Shown here one piece after another: positions 1 to 6,261 of a stretch of 6,360 bases of DNA. A program made the translations under genes and the position numbers. A model generated the notes under the pieces. That model was given only the letters and a program-made list of their open reading frames with translations, had not been told where the DNA came from and searched no databases. The stretch lies in assembly GCA_017940705.1 (NCBI GenBank), contig JAGAYB010000064.1:1-6360 (forward strand). The letters are read 5' to 3'. Origin of the DNA: Selenomonas sp. (lineage in GTDB: Bacteria > Bacillota_C > Negativicutes > Selenomonadales > Selenomonadaceae). Every line of letters starts with the position of its first letter. Position 1 is the first letter of the stretch.

Positions 1-354
1 CAGGTTCCCCTGCCGCTTAATCAGTTTGGTGTGCTTTGCGCCCTGACTGATACCTGCGGCCTTGCCATCACCGACATCAGCCGCCAGCTGAATATTTCCA
101 AGCAGCAGATGACCACCATCATTGAAAAGCTGGTCAATGCCGGCTATGTCTGCAAGGAGCCTGACCCTCACGACCGCCGCCGTCTGGTCATAACCATCAG
201 CGAACGAGGGAAGGATTTGCTCAATGACCATGTGCAGCAGTTCCGTAAGCGCTTTGAAAGCCACGCCAAAAATCTTACGGATAATGAGCGCACCGAGCTG
301 GCCAACGTCCTGCGCCGCTACTACGAACTCATCAGCAAAATGTTTTCGCTGTAG
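1..354 (+). CDS. MarR-family winged-helix transcriptional regulator, 5' end cut off by the window edge
   Basis: The reading frame is open from base 1 to the TAG at 352-354 (117 residues visible). The first in-frame GTG at 31 is internal to the domain, so the true start lies upstream. The order of elements is that of a MarR winged helix: the pre-HTH segment PLPLNQFGVL, an HTH with recognition helix around ISKQQMTTIIEKLVNAGYV, then a wing with the hallmark DPHDRRRLVITISERG. A C-terminal helix (NERTELANVLRRYYELISKM) would form part of the dimer interface. MarR proteins usually have about 140-150 residues, so roughly 30 N-terminal residues are missing. The gene converges on the fab cluster and ends at a shared terminator. 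Some MarR proteins (FabT of streptococci) control fatty-acid synthesis, but nothing here shows that this one does; ligand and operator are unknown. Family call is firm, function open. Confidence 0.9.
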   Translation, partial: QVPLPLNQFGVLCALTDTCGLAITDISRQLNISKQQMTTIIEKLVNAGYVCKEPDPHDRRRLVITISERGKDLLNDHVQQFRKRFESHAKNLTDNERTELANVLRRYYELISKMFSL

Positions 355-372
355 CACCACATATCTGATTGC

Positions 373-414
373 AAAAATCCGTTGACGCGAAATTGTCGTC
401 AACGGATTTTTTTT
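373..414. terminator. Bidirectional intrinsic terminator between convergent marR-type gene and MBL gene
   Basis: A perfect 15-bp inverted repeat (373-387 with 397-411, arms AAAAATCCGTTGACG and its complement) surrounds a 9-nt loop. On the plus strand it runs into eight T residues (407-414). On the minus strand the complementary A-run of the left arm becomes a T-run (377-373). It begins 19 nt after the regulator stop and ends 2 nt before the minus-strand stop at 416, so it can end transcription from both sides. Confidence 0.93.
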
Positions 415-415
415 A

Positions 416-1222
416 TTACAGTTCAATTACGTCCAAATCATCCGGCACAAAGATATTACCATGATAATATTCCCGTGCCTCTGCCGTGTAATCAGCCTTG
501 CGCGTGGCAATATGCTTGTCCTCCGTATGATAGAGTACGAGATTCTTTACCGCCAGTTCCTCAGCCAGCTCGCTGGCTTCTTTTACCGTGCTGTGATTTT
601 TCTCGTAGGGCTTAAAGATATCTCTGTCCTTGTACTGACAGAAGGCTTCTGCCAGCAGCCAGTCAGCACGCTCTGCATACTGACGGGCATGCTCATTATA
701 GGGTTCATCACCTAAGCAGGTGAACTTCATGCCATCGGCAAATTGCAGCTCATAGCCAAACTGCTTGGCCTTGGTTGACATGATATCAAAGGCCGTCAAT
801 TTAAACATCGGCAAGTCAAGGCTTTCCCCGTCCCTGACTTCCTGCAGGATGATGTCCGTGCCTACCCGGGCAAAATCTTTTTTCTTGAGCGTCATCTCCG
901 ACATTTTTTCGAGCATATCCTTGACCACATCATGGCAATAGATATGGAAACTGCCCTCGTATTTGCCCTTGTTCATGAGGTCAGCCACCTTGCGGATAAT
1001 CCAGACCACGCCGAGAACATGGTCGGTGTGACCGTGGGTTACAAACATGTGATGGCATTTGTTGTAGTCAAAGTTCGTGACTTCGAGCTGGCGCAAAATG
1101 CCATTGCCGCCGCCGGCGTCGGTAAGGAACAGGCTGCCGTCCTCTAATTCCAAAAAGAAACAGGTGTTAAAGCATTTGGTGGCCATGGCAAAGCCAGTGC
1201 CGAGGATTACTAACTTGCGCAT
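416..1222 (-). CDS. RNase Z-like metallo-beta-lactamase-fold hydrolase
   Basis: A 268-residue soluble protein of the metallo-beta-lactamase superfamily. It shows the zinc motif HGHTDH at residues 63-68 (H63, H65, D67, H68), a metal-bridging aspartate in LGDEP (D172), an HST motif (H210) and a late histidine in LVLYHTED (H232). The GTG segment near the N-terminus, AEAF after the GDE motif, and HST followed by a helix and LVLYH match the RNase Z / arylsulfatase-like branch. I see no long glycine/proline-rich flexible arm of the kind that binds tRNA in canonical tRNase Z, and GDE replaces the usual GDT, so the substrate is uncertain (RNA, phosphodiester or other ester). The ATG at 1222 is chosen for its AGGAG and because the longer frame runs back into rnc. 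It lies 10 nt after rnc and is the last gene before the terminator. Confidence 0.87.
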   Translation of the reverse strand: MRKLVILGTGFAMATKCFNTCFFLELEDGSLFLTDAGGGNGILRQLEVTNFDYNKCHHMFVTHGHTDHVLGVVWIIRKVADLMNKGKYEGSFHIYCHDVVKDMLEKMSEMTLKKKDFARVGTDIILQEVRDGESLDLPMFKLTAFDIMSTKAKQFGYELQFADGMKFTCLGDEPYNEHARQYAERADWLLAEAFCQYKDRDIFKPYEKNHSTVKEASELAEELAVKNLVLYHTEDKHIATRKADYTAEAREYYHGNIFVPDDLDVIEL

Positions 1223-1229
1223 AATATCA

Positions 1230-1234
1230 CTCCT
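1230..1234 (-). promoter_or_regulatory. Ribosome binding site of the MBL gene, overlapping the rnc stop
   Basis: AGGAG lies 7 nt before the ATG at 1222. Its first two bases are also the last two of the rnc TAG stop, which suggests translational coupling. It fixes the start at 1222 and rules out the upstream extension into rnc. Confidence 0.8.
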
Positions 1235-1958
1235 ACTTCTTCTGCCCTTGCAGTTTTTCCAGTGCCTGCCGGGCTGCCTTTTGCTCCGCGTCTTTTTTAC
1301 TGCGGCCGGTCCCTGTGCCCATGACCCTGCCGGTAATGAGTACATTAAAGGTAAAGGTCTTGTCATGGTCGGGGCCGCTGGTGCCTACCATTTCATAGCT
1401 GACATTCTGGCTGGCATCCTGATAGACCAGCTCCTGCAAAATAGTCTTGTAGTCCTTAAGGATGGCACCCTGCTCCACCTGCTTAAAGAGCGGCATGAGC
1501 TGGCGTACCACATAATCTCTGGCGGTTTCCCAGCCCTGGTCTAAATAGATAGCGCCGATGACCGCCTCAAATACATCTTCCAAATTTGTCTGCCTGTCCC
1601 GGCCGCCGCTCATTTCCTCACCGTGGCCTAAGAGCAGGTAGTCGCCCAAATGAAGCGTCCGCGCAAGTTCCGCAAGGCTGGTGGAACAGACGATACTTGC
1701 CCTGGTTTTCGTAAGCTGCCCCTCTGGCATCTGCGGAAAGTGCATATAAAGATAGGTGCTGGAGGCAAGCTCCAGCACCGCATCTCCCAAAAATTCGAGA
1801 CGTTCATTATGGACGATGTTTTTTTCTTTGGCTTCGTTGGCATAGGATGAATGAATCAGCGCTCTGTGCAGCAGGGTTATATCGTCAAACGACACCCCCA
1901 GCCGGCTCTCCAGCCCCAAAAGTTCTTCCTTGCGCTTCGCCGTTAAATTATCTCCCAT
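1233..1958 (-). CDS. rnc: Ribonuclease III
   Basis: Double-strand-specific endoribonuclease that matures rRNA precursors and cleaves structured mRNAs. The 241-residue length is typical. The N-terminal nuclease domain (about 10-160) carries the family signature HNERLEFLGDAVLEL at 50-64, with acidic residues E52, E55 and D59. The second metal-binding group is LEDVFEAVIGA, where D128 and E131 correspond to the catalytic D and E of the DxxEA motif. A dsRNA-binding domain follows (about 168-237): KTILQELVYQ opens it and the basic SKKDAEQKAARQAL helix closes it. The ATG at 1958 is preceded by AAAGAGG (1974-1968), 9 nt upstream, which overlaps the fabF stop codon; the gap to fabF is 14 nt. Linkage of rnc with fab genes is common in Firmicutes, but here it follows fabF rather than acpP. 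Confidence 0.97.
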   Translation of the reverse strand: MGDNLTAKRKEELLGLESRLGVSFDDITLLHRALIHSSYANEAKEKNIVHNERLEFLGDAVLELASSTYLYMHFPQMPEGQLTKTRASIVCSTSLAELARTLHLGDYLLLGHGEEMSGGRDRQTNLEDVFEAVIGAIYLDQGWETARDYVVRQLMPLFKQVEQGAILKDYKTILQELVYQDASQNVSYEMVGTSGPDHDKTFTFNVLITGRVMGTGTGRSKKDAEQKAARQALEKLQGQKK

Positions 1959-1972
1959 CGCCCTTAACCTCT

Positions 1973-3217
1973 TTATTCTGCGTACTTCTTCAGCAGCAGG
2001 CAGGCATTGTGACCGCCAAAACCGAAGGAGTTGGACATAGCGGCACGAACCGTCTTGGCCTTAGCCTTATTGGGCACATAGTCGAGGTCAAGACCTTCAT
2101 CCGGGGTTTCGTAGTTGATGGTCGGCGGCAGCATATCGTTTTCGATAGCCAGTGCCGTGGCGATAGCTTCAACACCGCCGGCAGCGCCGAGCATGTGACC
2201 GGTCATGGACTTAATGGAGGAAACGGATACGTTCTTAGCCGCCTCGCCCCATACAGCCTTGATGGCCTCAGTTTCGCCCTGATCATTGAGGTGCGTGGAA
2301 GTACCATGCGCATTTACATAGTCAACTTCTTCAGCCTTCATGCCGGCATCATCGAGTGCCAGCTGCATGCACTTAGCCTGGAATTCGCCATGCGGAGCCG
2401 GGCTGGTCATGTGGTAAGCATCGGAGTTAGCACCATAACCAACTACTTCCGCGTAGATATGAGCACCACGCGCCTTGGCATGGTCGAGGCTTTCGAGGAT
2501 GACAAGGCCTGCGCCTTCACCCATGACGAAACCGCTGCGGTTCTTGTCAAACGGACGGGAAGCATGATGCGGGTCATCGTTGTGATCCATGCACAGAGCC
2601 TTCATAGCAGCAAAACCGGCTACAGCAGCCTCGGAAACAGCAGCTTCCGTACCACCGGCTACCATGACATCAGCATCACCGCGCTGAATTACACGGAAAG
2701 CATCACCGATGCAGTTGGAGCCCGTAGCGCAGGCCGTCACCGTGCAGCTGGAAGGGCCATGAAGCTTATAGGTAATAGCTACCTGACCGGCAGCCATGTT
2801 CGCAATCATCATCGGCACGAAGAACGGGCTGATACGGGAAGGGCCTTTGGCAAAGAACTTCTCGTACTGGCTGTGCATGGTTTCAATGCCGCCGATACCC
2901 GTACCAATGAACGTACCCACGCGGTCGAGGTTTTCCTTTTCAAGATCCAGACCGGCATCTTTGATGGCGAGATCTGCAGCAGCTACCGCAAACTGCGTAT
3001 AACGGTCCATACGTTTGGATTCTTTCTTGTCGATGTACTGGGTCGGGTCAAAATCCTTAACCTCACCGGCAATCTGCGCCGTGAAGTCGCTGGCATCAAA
3101 ACGGCTGATTTTTTCAATACCGTTGCGGCCTTCCAGCAGGCCTTTCCAAAATTCATCTTTGCCCGTACCAATCGGGGTAATGGCGCCTACGCCAGTGATA
3201 ACTACGCGATTACTCAA
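1973..3217 (-). CDS. fabF: Beta-ketoacyl-ACP synthase II
   Basis: Elongating condensing enzyme: it takes an acyl chain from acyl-ACP onto its cysteine and condenses it with malonyl-ACP, releasing CO2. The 414-residue length is standard. The thiolase-fold signature and nucleophile lie in TVTACATGSNC (C163). The catalytic histidines are H304 (VNAHGTSTHLND) and H341 (SMTGHMLGAAGG), with K336 between them. The C-terminal GFGGHN loop contains the gating phenylalanine F400. The Cys-His-His triad identifies KAS I/II and excludes FabH, which has Cys-His-Asn. The start is a TTG at 3217 (MSNRVVITGVGAITPIG after initiation), supported by AGGAG 9 nt upstream; no ATG or GTG is compatible with the conserved N-terminus. 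It lies 42 nt after the flavoprotein gene and 14 nt before rnc. Codons whose complements are stops (TTA, CTA, TCA) are absent throughout. Confidence 0.98.
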   Translation of the reverse strand: MSNRVVITGVGAITPIGTGKDEFWKGLLEGRNGIEKISRFDASDFTAQIAGEVKDFDPTQYIDKKESKRMDRYTQFAVAAADLAIKDAGLDLEKENLDRVGTFIGTGIGGIETMHSQYEKFFAKGPSRISPFFVPMMIANMAAGQVAITYKLHGPSSCTVTACATGSNCIGDAFRVIQRGDADVMVAGGTEAAVSEAAVAGFAAMKALCMDHNDDPHHASRPFDKNRSGFVMGEGAGLVILESLDHAKARGAHIYAEVVGYGANSDAYHMTSPAPHGEFQAKCMQLALDDAGMKAEEVDYVNAHGTSTHLNDQGETEAIKAVWGEAAKNVSVSSIKSMTGHMLGAAGGVEAIATALAIENDMLPPTINYETPDEGLDLDYVPNKAKAKTVRAAMSNSFGFGGHNACLLLKKYAE

Positions 3218-3226
3218 AACGAATAA

Positions 3227-3231
3227 CTCCT
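3227..3231 (-). promoter_or_regulatory. Ribosome binding site supporting the TTG start of fabF
   Basis: AGGAG (within GAGAGGAGTT) ends 9 nt before the TTG at 3217. It is the only good Shine-Dalgarno match near the conserved FabF N-terminus and so decides the non-ATG start. Confidence 0.75.
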
Positions 3232-3259
3232 CTCATCTGTTCATAGCAATGTGCTACGC

Positions 3260-4204
3260 TTAGTTGGCAGCCTCTGCTTCTGCTATGAGCTGCTCAAAAA
3301 TCTCATGCACGGTCATAATCTTGTCAATCCGGGGCATGTATTCTCCCGTGAAAACAAGACCTGTTTCCACATCGCCCTGCTGTGCCCGTGTCAGGGCACG
3401 AATGATGCAGAAATTGTGCTTGCACGCCTTCAGGCAGGCATCACACTGCGTCGGAGGCACGGGGCCTTCCATAACCCGGGCCGAAAAGGGAGTACGCACG
3501 GCACGTCCCGGCAGGCCCACAGGGCTGTGAATAACCACAATATCCTCCGGTTTGGATTTCAGATAATATTCTTTGAGGGCCGGGGCAGCATTGCTTTCTT
3601 CGCAGGCTGCAAACCGGGAACCCATCTGGACGCCGGCAGCGCCCATTTTTATAAAGTCAACGATGTCCTGGCCATGCAGGGCACCGCCGGCAGCAATCAC
3701 CGGAATTTTCACTGCGGAGCTGACATCTGCTATGAGGTCACGCACCGAAGTGTCTGTTCCCAAATGACCGCCGGCCTCTTTGCCCTCCAGCACGATGGCT
3801 GCGGCGCCAAGACGCTCTGAAATTTTAGCTAATTTAACGGAAGAAACAATGGGAACAATCGGTGTTCCTGATTCCTTCCCCAGTGCAAACATATCACGGG
3901 AGAAACCGGCTCCGGCTACCACGAGGTCAATACCCTCGTCAATGGCTACCCTTACGACTTCCGCGAAGTCATTGGCGGCTACCATGATATTGATGCCGAT
4001 GATACCAGACGTAAGCGAACGTGCGAGCCTAATTTCATAACGCAGTTCGTCATGGCTCATACCTGAGGCCGCAATGAGGCCGATACCGCCCTCGTTAGCT
4101 ACGGCTGCCGCCAGACGGGCTGTGGACAAGCGAATCGCCATACCGCCCTGTTGAATAGGTATGCGGGCGACTTTATTGCCAATTTTCAGCTCTGGAAGTT
4201 TCAA
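3260..4204 (-). CDS. FabK / nitronate monooxygenase-family FMN flavoprotein with C-terminal cysteine cluster
   Basis: A 314-residue TIM-barrel flavoprotein of the 2-nitropropane dioxygenase / FabK superfamily. Family marks in order: IPIQQGGMAIRLS (16-27, N-terminal flavin loop), INIMVA (71-76), GKEAGGHLGTD (141-151, with H147 at the position of the active-site histidine), the FMN phosphate loop VIAAGGALHG (169-178), and GAAGVQMGSRFAACEES (188-204). The C-terminus has a cluster C254-x2-C257-x3-C261-x4-C266 followed by GLVFTGEYMPRID, which FabK proper does not have; from memory it occurs in a clostridial-type NMO-like subfamily. It could be a second enoyl-ACP reductase, a nitronate/nitroalkane-detoxifying enzyme, or another acyl-chain oxidoreductase; the sequence does not decide. 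The position between acpP and fabF favours a lipid role. The TTG start at 4204 is chosen for GGAGGA 6 nt upstream and the MKLPELKIGNK N-terminus; the longer frame would run through the hairpin after acpP. Confidence 0.9.
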   Translation of the reverse strand: MKLPELKIGNKVARIPIQQGGMAIRLSTARLAAAVANEGGIGLIAASGMSHDELRYEIRLARSLTSGIIGINIMVAANDFAEVVRVAIDEGIDLVVAGAGFSRDMFALGKESGTPIVPIVSSVKLAKISERLGAAAIVLEGKEAGGHLGTDTSVRDLIADVSSAVKIPVIAAGGALHGQDIVDFIKMGAAGVQMGSRFAACEESNAAPALKEYYLKSKPEDIVVIHSPVGLPGRAVRTPFSARVMEGPVPPTQCDACLKACKHNFCIIRALTRAQQGDVETGLVFTGEYMPRIDKIMTVHEIFEQLIAEAEAAN

Positions 4205-4210
4205 TGTTAC

Positions 4211-4216
4211 TCCTCC
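4211..4216 (-). promoter_or_regulatory. Ribosome binding site supporting the TTG start of the flavoprotein gene
   Basis: GGAGGA is followed by a 6-nt spacer and TTG at 4204. No comparable site precedes the start codons further upstream in the same frame. Confidence 0.78.
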
Positions 4217-4230
4217 AATCAATCCTACCT

Positions 4231-4268
4231 TGAAAAATCCCGCGAAAACAAGTTTCACGGGATTTTCA
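4231..4268 (-). terminator. Terminator-like hairpin between acpP and the flavoprotein gene
   Basis: Reading the minus strand, the arm AAAATCCCGTGAAA (4266-4253) pairs with TTTCGCGGGATTTT (4247-4234): 14 bp with a single G-T pair and a 5-nt loop. The 3' arm ends in five T residues (4237-4233), four of them paired and the fifth (4233) a single-base bulge before two more pairs. It starts 19 nt after the acpP stop. The short T-run, largely held inside the stem, predicts incomplete termination, which would suit an operon whose downstream genes must still be expressed. An mRNA stabiliser or processing site is an alternative. Confidence 0.72.
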
Positions 4269-4287
4269 AAAGGTAAGACGCTCAAAC

Positions 4288-4515
4288 TTATTTGTTCTGG
4301 TCTATGTAGGTAACTACGTCCTGAACGCTCTTGATCTTCTCAGCAGCTTCGTCAGGGATTTCAATATTGAATTCTTCTTCAAAAGCCATGATCAGCTCAA
4401 CAATATCCAGGGAATCAGCTCCCAGATCATCGATGAATGTGGACTCGAGGGCAACCTCGTCAGCCTCAACACCTAACTGCTCAACAACGATTTCTCTTAC
4501 TTTATCAAAAGTCAT
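4288..4515 (-). CDS. acpP: Acyl carrier protein
   Basis: Small acidic carrier of fatty-acid intermediates, 75 residues (family 75-80). It is converted to the active holo form when phosphopantetheine is attached to S35 within the invariant [10 protein letters not shown] motif (32-41). Helix I ([14 protein letters not shown]), the acidic recognition helix II beginning at DSLD, and the C-terminal helix ([15 protein letters not shown]) are all recognisable, and the protein has many Asp/Glu as expected. The ATG at 4515 has a strong AGGAGGTGA upstream. It sits 41 nt after fabG and 83 nt before the flavoprotein gene, with a promoter-like element before it and a terminator-like hairpin after it. This arrangement fits the large molar excess of ACP that cells need. 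Confidence 0.98.
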   Translation of the reverse strand: MTFDKVREIVVEQLGVEADEVALESTFIDDLGADSLDIVELIMAFEEEFNIEIPDEAAEKIKSVQDVVTYIDQNK

Positions 4516-4521
4516 GAAGTT

Positions 4522-4530
4522 TCACCTCCT
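4522..4530 (-). promoter_or_regulatory. Strong ribosome binding site of acpP
   Basis: AGGAGGTGA, a near-perfect complement of the 16S rRNA 3' end, lies about 6-9 nt before the ATG at 4515 depending on how many bases pair. It is the strongest site in the window, consistent with high ACP synthesis. Confidence 0.85.
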
Positions 4531-4550
4531 TAAATTGGTGTCCATATATA

Positions 4551-4579
4551 TTTATATCACATTACCATGCCACCGTCTA
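4551..4579 (-). promoter_or_regulatory. Candidate internal sigma-A promoter for acpP (extended -10)
   Basis: On the minus strand, TGATATAAA (4559-4551) matches an extended -10 (TGnTATAAT) in all but the last base. TAGACG (4579-4574) lies 17 nt upstream and matches four of six bases of the -35 consensus TTGACA. The TG of the element is part of the fabG TGA stop. A start near 4544 would leave a leader of about 29 nt containing only the acpP ribosome binding site. The AT-rich run that follows (ATATATAT) would favour opening. This is a consensus match only, with no transcript evidence. Confidence 0.45.
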
Positions 4580-5300
4580 CATTGATGATTTGGCCTGTGA
4601 TATAGGATGCGTTATCAGATGCCAGAAAAGCTACGGCACTGGCCACATCTTCCGGCTTGCCCATGCGTCCCAAAGGAATACCCGTAAGCGTCATTTCCTT
4701 GGCCTTGTCCGTCATGGCTGCCGTCATATCAGTGTCAATGAAGCCCGGTGCGACTACGTTCACCGTAATGCCGCGCGCTGCCAGTTCCTTGGCTGCGGAT
4801 TTACTAAAGCCGATTACACCGGCTTTGGCTGCCGCGTAATTGGTCTGGCCGGCATTGCCCATGAGCCCGACTACCGAGGCCATGTTGATGATACGGCCGC
4901 TGCGCTTTTTCATCATGAGCTTGCTCACCAGCTTCGTACAGGTGAATACGCCCTTGAGGTTCGTATTGATGACGGCATCGAAATCTTCTTCCTTCATGCG
5001 CATCATCAGACCGTCGCGCGTGATACCGGCATTGTTGACCAGAATATCAATCTGGCCGAAAGACTCAACTACGGAGTTTACCATAGCCTCAACAGCTGCG
5101 CTGTCAGACACATCAGCCTGAACCAGAATGGCCTGTCCGCCGTTTTTCTCAATCTCAGCCTTGACTTCTTCCGCCTTGGCCGTGTTGCCGGCATAATTGA
5201 TGGCTACCCTGGCGCCTTCGCTCGCTAAACGCAGGGCAATGGCGCGGCCGATGCCACGGGAAGCACCCGTAACGAGGGCTGTCTTTCCATCTAAAAGCAT
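4557..5300 (-). CDS. fabG: 3-oxoacyl-ACP reductase
   Basis: NADPH-dependent reductase of the beta-ketoacyl-ACP made by condensing enzymes; a 247-residue classical short-chain dehydrogenase, normally a tetramer. The Rossmann cofactor loop is TGASRGIG (11-18) and NNAG is at 89-92. The catalytic tetrad is N114, S142, Y155 and K159, the last two in the YxxxK motif NYAAAKAG. The C-terminal [12 protein letters not shown] ending is typical of FabG. The ATG at 5300 ([12 protein letters not shown]) is chosen over an in-frame start further upstream because AAGGAGG lies 9 nt before it and the longer form would overlap the end of fabD. The gap after the fabD stop is a single base, so the two genes are probably translationally coupled. 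The TGA stop overlaps the putative acpP promoter. Confidence 0.98.
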   Translation of the reverse strand: MLLDGKTALVTGASRGIGRAIALRLASEGARVAINYAGNTAKAEEVKAEIEKNGGQAILVQADVSDSAAVEAMVNSVVESFGQIDILVNNAGITRDGLMMRMKEEDFDAVINTNLKGVFTCTKLVSKLMMKKRSGRIINMASVVGLMGNAGQTNYAAAKAGVIGFSKSAAKELAARGITVNVVAPGFIDTDMTAAMTDKAKEMTLTGIPLGRMGKPEDVASAVAFLASDNASYITGQIINVDGGMVM

Positions 5301-5301
5301 A

Positions 5302-6246
5302 TTAGCGAACCTCCTTGAAATAGTCAAGAGTTTTTTGCAGGGATTCCAGATTTTCTACGTTCATGCTCGTGAGAGCCTTGTCGATACGGCGGTTGAAGCC
5401 GCAGAGGGTCTTGCCCGGGCCGGCTTCGACAAATACATCTGCGCCGAATTCCTGCATGGTCTTTACGCAGTCAATCCACTTAACGGGATGGTCTGCCTGC
5501 GCCACGAGGTTAGCCTTGATATCAGCAGCAGCCGTTTCCAGTTTGCCCGTGAAGTTTGACACCACGGGGATTTTGGCATCGCGGATATCAACCTTATCGA
5601 GTTCAGCCGCAAGTTTCACCGCAGCCGGCTTCATCAGCGTGGAATGGAACGGAGCCGATACCGGCAGGATAACGGCCTTCTTGGCACCGGCAGCCTTCAA
5701 GGTTTCCACCGCTGCTTCTACGCCTGCAGTCGTGCCGGCGATAACCGTCTGGCCGGGGCAGTTGAAGTTTACAGCCTGCACTTCGCCGGCTTTTTCCGTA
5801 GCCTTGGCACAGGCACCAACGATAACTTCATCGCTAAGACCGATGATAGCAGCCATGCCGCCCTGACCTACAGGAACAGCCTCCTGCATAAACTGACCGC
5901 GTTTGTGCACGAGCAGTACTGCGTCCTGGAAGTCCATAACATCAGCAGCAACGAGAGCGGAATATTCGCCCAGGCTGTGGCCGCCGACAACGTCCGGCTG
6001 AACACCGTGTTCCTTCAAAATTTCATTGGCAATTACACTCATGGTCAGAATTGCAGGCTGCGTGTTTGCCGTCAGCTTCAAATCCTCTGCGGGGCCTTCA
6101 AAGCACATATCCTTAATGGAATACCCCAGTGCTTCGTCTGCTTCCTTAAAGAGTTTCTTTGCTACTTCATACTGTTCACAGAAGTCCTTGCCCATGCCTA
6201 CGGCCTGAGCACCCTGTCCCGGAAATACAAATGCTAACTTATTCAA
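5302..6246 (-). CDS. fabD: Malonyl-CoA:ACP transacylase
   Basis: Transfers malonyl from CoA to holo-ACP, supplying the extender unit for each elongation round. The 314-residue length is normal. FVFPGQGAQ (7-14) carries the oxyanion-hole Gln (Q11), [10 protein letters not shown] (89-98) holds the nucleophile S91, R116 in VHKRGQFMQ binds the malonyl carboxylate, and H201 in SAPFHSTLM is the catalytic histidine. The closing [13 protein letters not shown] motif is also typical. The start is placed at TTG 6246, giving [12 protein letters not shown], the usual FabD N-terminus. Another TTG at 6261, directly after the fabK stop, would add five residues (MGVIV) and cannot be excluded. It lies 15 nt after fabK, and its stop is 1 nt before fabG. 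Confidence 0.97.
   Translation of the reverse strand: MNKLAFVFPGQGAQAVGMGKDFCEQYEVAKKLFKEADEALGYSIKDMCFEGPAEDLKLTANTQPAILTMSVIANEILKEHGVQPDVVGGHSLGEYSALVAADVMDFQDAVLLVHKRGQFMQEAVPVGQGGMAAIIGLSDEVIVGACAKATEKAGEVQAVNFNCPGQTVIAGTTAGVEAAVETLKAAGAKKAVILPVSAPFHSTLMKPAAVKLAAELDKVDIRDAKIPVVSNFTGKLETAAADIKANLVAQADHPVKWIDCVKTMQEFGADVFVEAGPGKTLCGFNRRIDKALTSMNVENLESLQKTLDYFKEVR
5310..5316 (-). promoter_or_regulatory. Ribosome binding site of fabG, inside the fabD 3' end
   Basis: AAGGAGG lies 9 nt before the ATG at 5300 and within the last codons of fabD. It settles the fabG start at 5300. Confidence 0.82.
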
Positions 6247-6254
6247 GACTATAA

Positions 6255-6259
6255 CCCCC
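6255..6259 (-). promoter_or_regulatory. Weak G-run ribosome binding site before the fabD TTG start
   Basis: Five Gs (GGGGGTT) end 8 nt before the TTG at 6246. This pairs only imperfectly with the anti-Shine-Dalgarno sequence, so fabD initiation may depend on coupling to translation of fabK, whose stop is just upstream. Confidence 0.5.
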
Positions 6260-6261
6260 AA

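Noticed and set aside
1223..1366. N-terminal extension of the MBL protein into rnc
   Set aside because: The Arg/Lys-rich extension is out-of-frame rnc sequence; a good AGGAG site and the conserved MRKLVILGTG start place the start at 1222.
1847..3226. A 459-codon plus-strand open frame opposite fabF and the start of rnc
   Set aside because: It is in exact mirror register with fabF codons, has no recognisable domain, and is explained by the lack of TTA/CTA/TCA codons in fabF. The opposite strand encodes an unmistakable FabF with all catalytic residues.
3218..3259. Possible separate promoter for fabF in the 42-nt gap
   Set aside because: A TGCTATGAA segment vaguely resembles an extended -10, but only four of six -10 bases match and there is no -35 at suitable spacing.
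3251..3820. A 189-codon plus-strand open frame opposite the flavoprotein gene
   Set aside because: Mirror-register shadow of a well-conserved FMN-barrel gene; no domain in its translation.
4205..4285. N-terminal extension of the flavoprotein up to the acpP stop
   Set aside because: It would translate the terminator-like hairpin and lacks a ribosome binding site, while TTG 4204 has GGAGGA at 6 nt and gives the family's usual N-terminus.
4590..5228. A 212-codon plus-strand open frame opposite fabG
   Set aside because: Mirror-register shadow of fabG; its His/Cys-rich, compositionally odd translation looks like an artefact of reversed codons.
5644..6237. A 197-codon plus-strand open frame opposite fabD
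   Set aside because: Mirror-register shadow of fabD with no recognisable motif.
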